Source of the DNA: Hydractinia symbiolongicarpus
Taxonomy: Eukaryota > Cnidaria > Hydrozoa > Anthoathecata > Hydractiniidae
Direction of reading: 5' to 3'
Length of the DNA stretch: 64,000 bases
NCBI RefSeq assembly: GCF_029227915.1
Contig: NC_079882.1
Span: 19,969,001 to 20,033,000 of the forward strand
Every line of letters begins with the position of its first letter. The first letter of the stretch is position 1. A model generated the notes under the pieces. It did no database searches, was not told the DNA's origin, and saw nothing but the letters and a program-made list of their open reading frames with translations. Positions 60,401-64,000 of the stretch are shown one piece after another. The translations under genes were made by a program, and so were the position numbers.

Positions 60401-63400
60401 ACCTTCAAACAAATTGAAATTGGGAAATAAAGAATAATCTATCAATTCATTTACAAGTAGTAGACTTTTATAAGTGGATTTTTTTGAGTTATTCTGTTTT
60501 TTTTTATAAGAAACTTTGGAAAACAATTAAAGCCTTCATTGTACATTGCTAGTAAACTACAATTGGCATTTTTTACCCTTGTATACATGGCTCTACCCTT
60601 TATTATGTCACTAGAACTTTGAATGAAAGTTATATTTGTTGGTTTTATGTTTTAAAGATTGCCTAAAGTATCTGGGTATGGAAAATAATTAAAAAGGATA
60701 TTCTTGTTTTAAATTTTGATCCACGCTAAAATTTATAATATATGACAAAGATCAAGATTTGTCAATTCACAATGATGTGGTTATGGCAACATACCTCAAT
60801 TTAACAAGGATGTTAAATTACAAAGGGATGATGCAAAACTGTTGCATGCCGAAGCCATGTTATATATGTGTCTGTCAGTGATTCATTATTTTTCTCAAAA
60901 TAAGTGATTTACAAAAAGTATTCATTTAGGTGTGCTGTGTTTTTTTTATTTCAAATGTTTTGTACTTTATAATGCTCATTTTAAAGAATATGACGCTGGT
61001 TTTTCATTTCTACAACTAAATTTGTTAATTAAATATAGTTATATACATTGTTCAAATTATCTTTTATAATTTCAGTTCAGAGGTTATACGTGTAAATGTG
61101 CTGCTGGTACTGCTGGTGAAAATTGTGACTTGGTTGTGAATAAGTGCCAACCAAGCACTTGCAGTGGGAAAGGAAAATGTGTAGACCTGGCTAATCAAAA
61201 GTTTAAATGTGTCTGTGATGATTTTTATACTGGTGAATTTTGTGAAACTAAAGTCGATCCATGTTACCCCAATCCTTGTGAGAATAATGGCCAATGTATT
61301 CGGAAAAGTGACTCCAAAGGATTTCTTTGTAGATGTGCAGCTGGTTATTCTGGTCCTAAATGTCAGGTATTGTTTTTTGTAATTGTATGAAAATGTCGTG
61401 GAAAAAGTTTTAGCTGAATTAATCAATTGCAGAATGATTTCCCTTATGAAATTATCAAATTATAATCAGTGCATAATCTGTTTTGCTTCACCAAGCAATT
61501 TGTGTTTTGGTGGATATTTTTTTGCGGTGTTTCCAAATATATTTTTGTGTGTGCTTGTAATTCAACTCCCTATAGTTCAAACAACTCCTTTATTTGGAAA
61601 CAAAATCTCTCTGTAATTTGAACCTCCATCATTCGAACACCTCTATAGTTTTTCCTGTCCCTTGCAGCATTTCTCTTTTTTTATTTCTGCATCTTGTGAA
61701 AGGAGTCTCAAGCGAATCGAATGTCATGAACACTTAATAAAGCATTGTATTTAAAAAGAATTGTAATTGAGAAGAATCTAACGTTTACATTGGGTTAATA
61801 TTTTCATGTAGATGAAATGCTCAACATTTAGACATGGTGATCATCAGTATTGTTGTAGTTACATAATTCCTGACCCACTTCACCATAAATACTAACTAAA
61901 ATGTTTAAGTGCATAGATACTAACTGGAAACGATTAAGATGACAAAAAGTTTTGTAAACGCTCTAACTTTCTATAATTTTATCTTCCTATAATTTGAACA
62001 AATGTTTTAGAGATGTGGGCGCCCAAATTATAGAAACTCCACTGCGTAAACCTTCTAAACATTTTATTGTGTATAATTGTGCATACAAGTTGGTATTGAT
62101 ATGATGGCATTTTTTCATCATAGGTCAAAGTAAGCTATTGTGCTTCAAAACCATGTCAAAATGAAGCCACTTGTGTTGAACAGAGAGATGGGTATGCTTG
62201 TTCGTGTAAGAATGGATACGAAGGACTGCAATGTCAAACTTTAACAAATATGTGTAATTACAAAAAATGTCACAATGGAGGAGAGTGCAAATCATTAGTT
62301 GGTAGCATAAAATGTGTTTGTGCTCCTGGTTACTCTGGAACACAATGTGATACAAGTATGTTCTTTATTGTCATTCTTCGCATTGACAGTTTTTATTGCC
62401 TACTAGTTTGTTGTCAACGTTGGTAAATAATTTTTTTGGATATTAAAGTAGTAAAAAGGTAATGTATAAGGTACTGCTCTGGCTGAAGTTCGTTTGAATT
62501 GTGGTGTCAAAATGTATCTTTTGTGACTTGCCTAGAGTGATGTGAGCATAATATCTGTAAGCGATGACATTAGGAGGGGGGCTTAGGAATAAATATAGAG
62601 AAATGAAAAAGAGAATAAATGTCGTATTTGTTCTTGTTAAGATATTTATAAAATTTTGATTGTTGGGAGCTTATCTAACATTATCTTCTTTTATTTGGTA
62701 AAAGTGGCAATGGCGTTTACTGACACGTAAGTTTTTAAACAATTGTAATCGGGATAATAGGAAAGAAATAGAATAAAACAGGTGAAAAGGTAGCTAGTTG
62801 CCATTATCTCTGGAATAAAAAAAAATGTGTGTATTTTATTATTGCAAAAAAAAAAAAAAATTTTTGGCTTTGCCCTTTGACTATGTTGGCAACTTTTGTC
62901 AAAAAACTAAACCAAATAATAGTTTGTTGTTGTTTTTTTTGTTGGGGGAAGACTTAACAATTGCAGCTATATATGTATGGTAAAAACATTGTAACAAATA
63001 TACTAGTCATTTATTTAACCAATATAATGTTTTGTTGCACTTGTGGCAAAATCAATTGTTAAAAAGGAACAACAGATGTTATTTTATCCTTACATTTTTG
63101 TTTATAATTTTTTTTTAGAGGAATCAACAAATTTTGATATATCATTTCAGTCAAGAGTTTCACCATCTTTTGCGCATGTCGAAGGACGCAAAGACCTTCA
63201 TCGATTTACACTTGCATTTTGGATGAGAACATCAGACACAGAGAATGTTGGAACACCGATATCTTATGCTGTACAGCACAGAGGGAAGTTGGATGACAAT
63301 GCTTTGGTTTTAACTGATTATACAAACTTTAATTTGGTAATTAATAACGAGACACAGTCTTTAGAATTTGATGGGAATGACGGGGAATGGCATCATATCG

Positions 63401-64000
63401 CAGTAACATGGCAAAGTGTTGATGGTATATGGATGGCTTATAAAGATGGTCAAAAAATCGCAACGTACGTTTTATTGGCATTGCATATACCACTACTCTT
63501 CAAACATGCCTTTCTGATTTAACTTTTGAACATCTTGTTAATTTGAACATTTTGTTATTTTATCTTTGTTTTTACTGAGGTAAAGATTTGACTCAAAACC
63601 CAAGCAGCCAGGATAAAAATGTGGGAATTTAAACAACCAAACTAAAAGATTTTTTCAAAAGACTTCTCTTAATAAATAATAACAAAAAATGTTTTTGATC
63701 GTAAGCCTCGAGATTCCTAGCAAGTACCTCAGGAATTGAAGCTGGAATAATGATCAATCTACACCTTTACTAAAGTAATAATTATTAGTTAATATCTCTA
63801 TAATCTTAAAGCAAAAATACTAAAGTTGTAACTTGTAACGTAAGTTCTTATGCTTTTATATTTTTGATTATTTTTTCTTTGTTCATTTTTTCATCAGAGC
63901 AAAGAGTGCATTTCAAAGGGGAAAATACATTCCAAAAGGAGGTATATTTGTAATTGGAGAGGAGCAAGATGGCCTGGGCTCAGATTTCACCCCAATGGAA
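41651..64000 (+). CDS. SVEP1: SVEP1-like secreted matrix protein (vWA, EGF, GCC2/3, sushi, HYR, EGF, pentraxin), 3' end outside window
   Basis: Eighteen exons are readable, joined by GT-AG introns: 41651-42437, 52752-52922, 53174-53344, 54071-54259, 54414-54632, 55044-55271, 55345-55650, 56018-56275, 56472-56654, 56947-57420, 57530-57691, 59026-59187, 59493-59654, 60136-60305, 61076-61366, 62124-62355, 63119-63464, 63898-64000 (open). Domain order: signal peptide, vWA, EGF-like, GCC2/GCC3, three sushi, two HYR, a sushi-like module, a linker with a polybasic site, three GCC2/GCC3, six EGF, pentraxin. This follows vertebrate SVEP1, including six EGFs before the pentraxin domain. Most introns are phase 1, as usual for shuffled extracellular modules. 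In vertebrates the protein is an extracellular adhesion factor acting with integrins and Tie/angiopoietin signalling; the same role here is not shown. Exon 1 is separated by a 10.3-kb intron; membership rests on phase and domain order. Confidence 0.88.
42438..44415. other. First part of SVEP1-like intron 1
   Basis: No coding signal. Includes a copy of the dispersed repeat CCCTGGGGACGAGGTTG at 42891-42907. The frame at 43687-43986 has no recognisable feature. Confidence 0.5.
44416..44658 (-). CDS. SMDT1: Essential MCU regulator EMRE, nested in SVEP1-like intron 1
   Basis: 80 residues. The frame is open six bases further upstream, but ATG at 44658 (MTSLLRRCMGTLPMRSSC) is the first Met and starts an Arg/Ser-rich presequence. 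A single membrane span follows (GIIPVMVVSVPCMYIGALAA) with the conserved tail GAEFLEEWNIFVPDDDDD. Family knowledge: EMRE links the mitochondrial calcium uniporter pore to its MICU gatekeepers; the helix contacts MCU and the poly-Asp C-terminus contacts MICU1. Both parts are present. A splice acceptor (TTTATTTCGTAG) lies just upstream of the ATG, so a 5' untranslated exon is likely. It is opposite in strand to the host gene and about 640 bp downstream of the NDUFB11-like gene. Confidence 0.88.
   Translation of the reverse strand: MTSLLRRCMGTLPMRSSCVTLQSRQLTKGAIESKPYKFNWGIIPVMVVSVPCMYIGALAAKRGAEFLEEWNIFVPDDDDD
44659..45293. other. Spacer between the EMRE and NDUFB11-like genes
   Basis: AT-rich with many short hydrophobic open frames, none convincing. 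It should hold the EMRE 5' exon or promoter and the NDUFB11-like 3' end. Confidence 0.4.
45294..45635 (-). CDS. NDUFB11: NDUFB11-like complex I ESSS subunit, nested in SVEP1-like intron 1
   Basis: 113 residues. An Arg/Ser-rich N-terminus (MASNNMLRLLSRINPIVRST) fits mitochondrial import. GFLFNRKPLKPGEKREWEDW comes before one membrane span (WYGGWSVAILVLVVGGYF), then RPNDDLLDWARKEAEIRIAE. The GFLF..KPxxPGEKRxWEDW block followed by a membrane helix and a WARREAE-type helix is what I recall of the ESSS family, especially its plant and fungal-like forms. The protein is shorter than the human one. The assignment is by motif only; another small inner-membrane subunit of similar layout is the alternative. 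Confidence 0.68.
   Translation of the reverse strand: MASNNMLRLLSRINPIVRSTSLRQTIVRNDSIFTKYREPPNGFLFNRKPLKPGEKREWEDWQPIWYGGWSVAILVLVVGGYFRPNDDLLDWARKEAEIRIAEIETAEASAGKN
45636..46191. other. Intron 1 stretch upstream of the NDUFB11-like gene
   Basis: No coding signal. Probably contains the NDUFB11-like promoter. Confidence 0.4.
46192..46908 (-). mobile_element. Complete non-autonomous Helitron copy, about 717 bp
   Basis: On the minus strand it begins TCTCTTATAATAATAGGGAG, preceded by A, and ends with a GAATTTTTC-type hairpin and ...GGCCTTATCAACTAG followed by T. These are the Helitron rules: 5' TC, 3' hairpin plus CTRR, insertion between A and T, no target duplication. No Rep/helicase is encoded. 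The interior matches the other copies, including the TGACGTCA-type palindromes. Confidence 0.83.
46909..48479. other. Intron 1 stretch between Helitron copies
   Basis: No gene or structured repeat recognised. Confidence 0.4.
48480..50524 (+). mobile_element. Head-to-tail array of three non-autonomous Helitrons
   Basis: Units 48480-49211 (732 bp), 49213-49953 (741 bp) and 49955-50524 (570 bp, internally deleted). Each starts TCTATATAATAATACG or TCTCTTATAATAATACGG and ends with GTGGATTTTTCCAC (GTGGGTTTTTCCAC in unit three), then ...TATCGACTAG. A single A separates the units; A precedes unit one and T follows unit three, so the whole array occupies one A/T site. Units one and two are nearly identical over more than 400 bp. 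Confidence 0.88.
50525..52751. other. Last part of SVEP1-like intron 1
   Basis: No gene. Contains the 60-bp minisatellite described separately. Confidence 0.5.
52000..52180. repeat. 60-bp minisatellite, about three units
   Basis: ACGTCTTT recurs at 52008, 52068 and 52128, with AACAAGATTTTACTGG in each unit. Because 60 is divisible by three, open frames run through it on both strands (51922-52203 minus, 52022-52273 plus); these are repeat artefacts. Confidence 0.88.
52752..53344 (+). CDS. SVEP1: SVEP1-like exons 2-3: EGF-like and first GCC2/GCC3 module
   Basis: Exon 2 (52752-52922) is 57 codons with eight Cys, ending RTGHTCF. Exon 3 (53174-53344), also exactly 171 nt, has CSKDTYGQRRGYTNGCPKCP, the ephrin-receptor-like pattern. 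Both are flanked by phase-1 introns, so each is a self-contained module. Together they fill the position of the Cys-rich segment between vWA and sushi domains in SVEP1. Confidence 0.85.
54071..55271 (+). CDS. SVEP1: SVEP1-like exons 4-6: three sushi (CCP) domains
   Basis: Exons 54071-54259, 54414-54632 and 55044-55271 each code one sushi domain. Each has the four Cys and the late Trp: C..GTKCYYKCKQGYKM..C..KTWDLPVPKC, CTFTCNRKYYKHGG..C..GDWNGEILDC, and CTFWCPGGYSLKG..C..GNWN..C. All three have phase-1 borders. Sushi domains bind proteins in matrix and complement contexts. Confidence 0.9.
55345..56275 (+). CDS. SVEP1: SVEP1-like exons 7-8: two HYR domains
   Basis: 55345-55650 and 56018-56275. 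Both start D(I/K)EKPK and end in the Ig-like HYR signature: FNATDSSGNSRLCRFQVTVEG and YTARDPSDNRNEECKFDVKLEG (cut here in description). The second has the CPDNI start typical of the family. HYR (hyalin repeat) pairs between sushi domains are the hallmark of SVEP1. Confidence 0.92.
56472..57420 (+). CDS. SVEP1: SVEP1-like exons 9-10: sushi-like module and polybasic linker
   Basis: Exon 9 (56472-56654) is a short sushi-like module (CEAIEPPRDGVV... ending FPDC). Exon 10 (56947-57420, donor GTATGT) codes 158 residues without a named domain. It begins MDPPDGVTQAMLVQVLFEGD, then NKRRRRRGVKQLTVKVAVVT, then an acidic, Lys-rich segment. The RRRRRG site is a good fit for proprotein-convertase cleavage, which would split the protein between the HYR and EGF halves. 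That is inference from the motif. Confidence 0.8.
57530..59654 (+). CDS. SVEP1: SVEP1-like exons 11-13: three GCC2/GCC3 modules
   Basis: 57530-57691, 59026-59187 and 59493-59654, each exactly 162 nt with phase-1 ends. All follow the pattern C-x-PG-x-Y/F ... C-x-x-CP-x-G/S-x-Y ... C-x-x-CP ... C: CGAGKFKNVLTNKCEDCPPG, CKPGEYSPNGLAPCSVCPKS, CLPGTYSSNGVEPCTLCPKG. The equal lengths show origin by exon duplication. Confidence 0.9.
60136..62355 (+). CDS. SVEP1: SVEP1-like exons 14-16: six EGF domains
   Basis: 60136-60305, 61076-61366 and 62124-62355. Six consecutive six-Cys EGF domains: DCKSNPCLNNGHC.., ECALQPCINNGTC.., KCQPSTCSGKGKC.., PCYPNPCENNGQC.., YCASKPCQNEATC.., MCNYKKCHNGGEC... The first two carry DNDD- and VNE-type starts that suggest calcium binding, though the full hydroxylation consensus is not complete. 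Internal introns here are phase 0 and cut inside EGF 2 and between EGF 4 and 5, unlike the phase-1 rule elsewhere in the gene. Confidence 0.92.
63119..64000 (+). CDS. SVEP1: SVEP1-like exons 17-18: start of pentraxin domain, cut by window end
   Basis: 63119-63464 and 63898-64000 (open at the end). FTLAFWMRTSD, GEWHHIAVTWQSVDGIWMAY and KDGQKIAT, then PKGGIFVIGEEQDGLGSDF, match the pentraxin/LamG jelly roll (W-x-H-x-x-x-T-W ... G-x-x-V-x-G-x-x-Q-D). The donor GTACGT at 63465 joins in phase 2 to the acceptor CAG at 63895-63897. The remaining domain and the long sushi tail expected of SVEP1 lie beyond the window. Confidence 0.88.

Overview
This is an intron-rich, AT-rich animal nuclear sequence. 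The gene families, the short GT-AG introns and the load of DNA transposons suggest an invertebrate metazoan. A cnidarian is my best guess, but it is an inference from overall character, not from a diagnostic gene. All exon models below were read by hand from splice signals, codon phase and domain fit; no search was run.

Layout. 1-3141: most of an autonomous PIF/Harbinger transposon (DDE transposase plus SANT/MADF-like partner), left end outside the window. 3145-6100: no gene. 6101/6743-10409 (minus): PRORP, the protein-only mitochondrial RNase P, in at least four exons. 11692-17214 (minus): an intronless 1840-residue WD-repeat protein with a long disordered tail. 17215-27829: no host gene, but a series of well-bounded mobile elements: a MITE with a Helitron inside it, a MITE with ATAACCCGCA subterminal repeats, a 1-kb Harbinger MITE with TTA target duplications, a dead LINE fragment, and a 2.2-kb foldback element with ~430-bp inverted repeats and a 6-bp target duplication. 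27830-39505: an 11.7-kb nested structure. The outer element has subterminal 115-bp tandem arrays, apparent 9-bp target duplications and an unrecognised multi-exon gene. A 6.9-kb inner element (ends CAGTGGGCAC, arrays of ACGTTG-type repeats) sits inside the last coding part of that gene. The inner element carries its own spliced minus-strand gene with a DUF4806-like C-terminus. 41651-64000 (plus, continues off the end): a SVEP1-like secreted matrix protein with vWA, EGF, ephrin-receptor-like (GCC2/GCC3), sushi, HYR, six EGF and pentraxin modules in the order seen in vertebrate SVEP1. Its 10.3-kb first intron contains two compact minus-strand genes for inner mitochondrial membrane proteins, EMRE (SMDT1) and an NDUFB11-like complex I subunit. 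It also holds several Helitron copies, three of them in a head-to-tail array.

Functionally, three of the host genes serve mitochondria (PRORP in tRNA 5' processing, EMRE in calcium uptake, NDUFB11 in complex I). SVEP1-like is extracellular. The WD-repeat gene has no clear assigned role. The most novel material is the nested transposon at 27830-39505, with its two spliced genes of unknown function.
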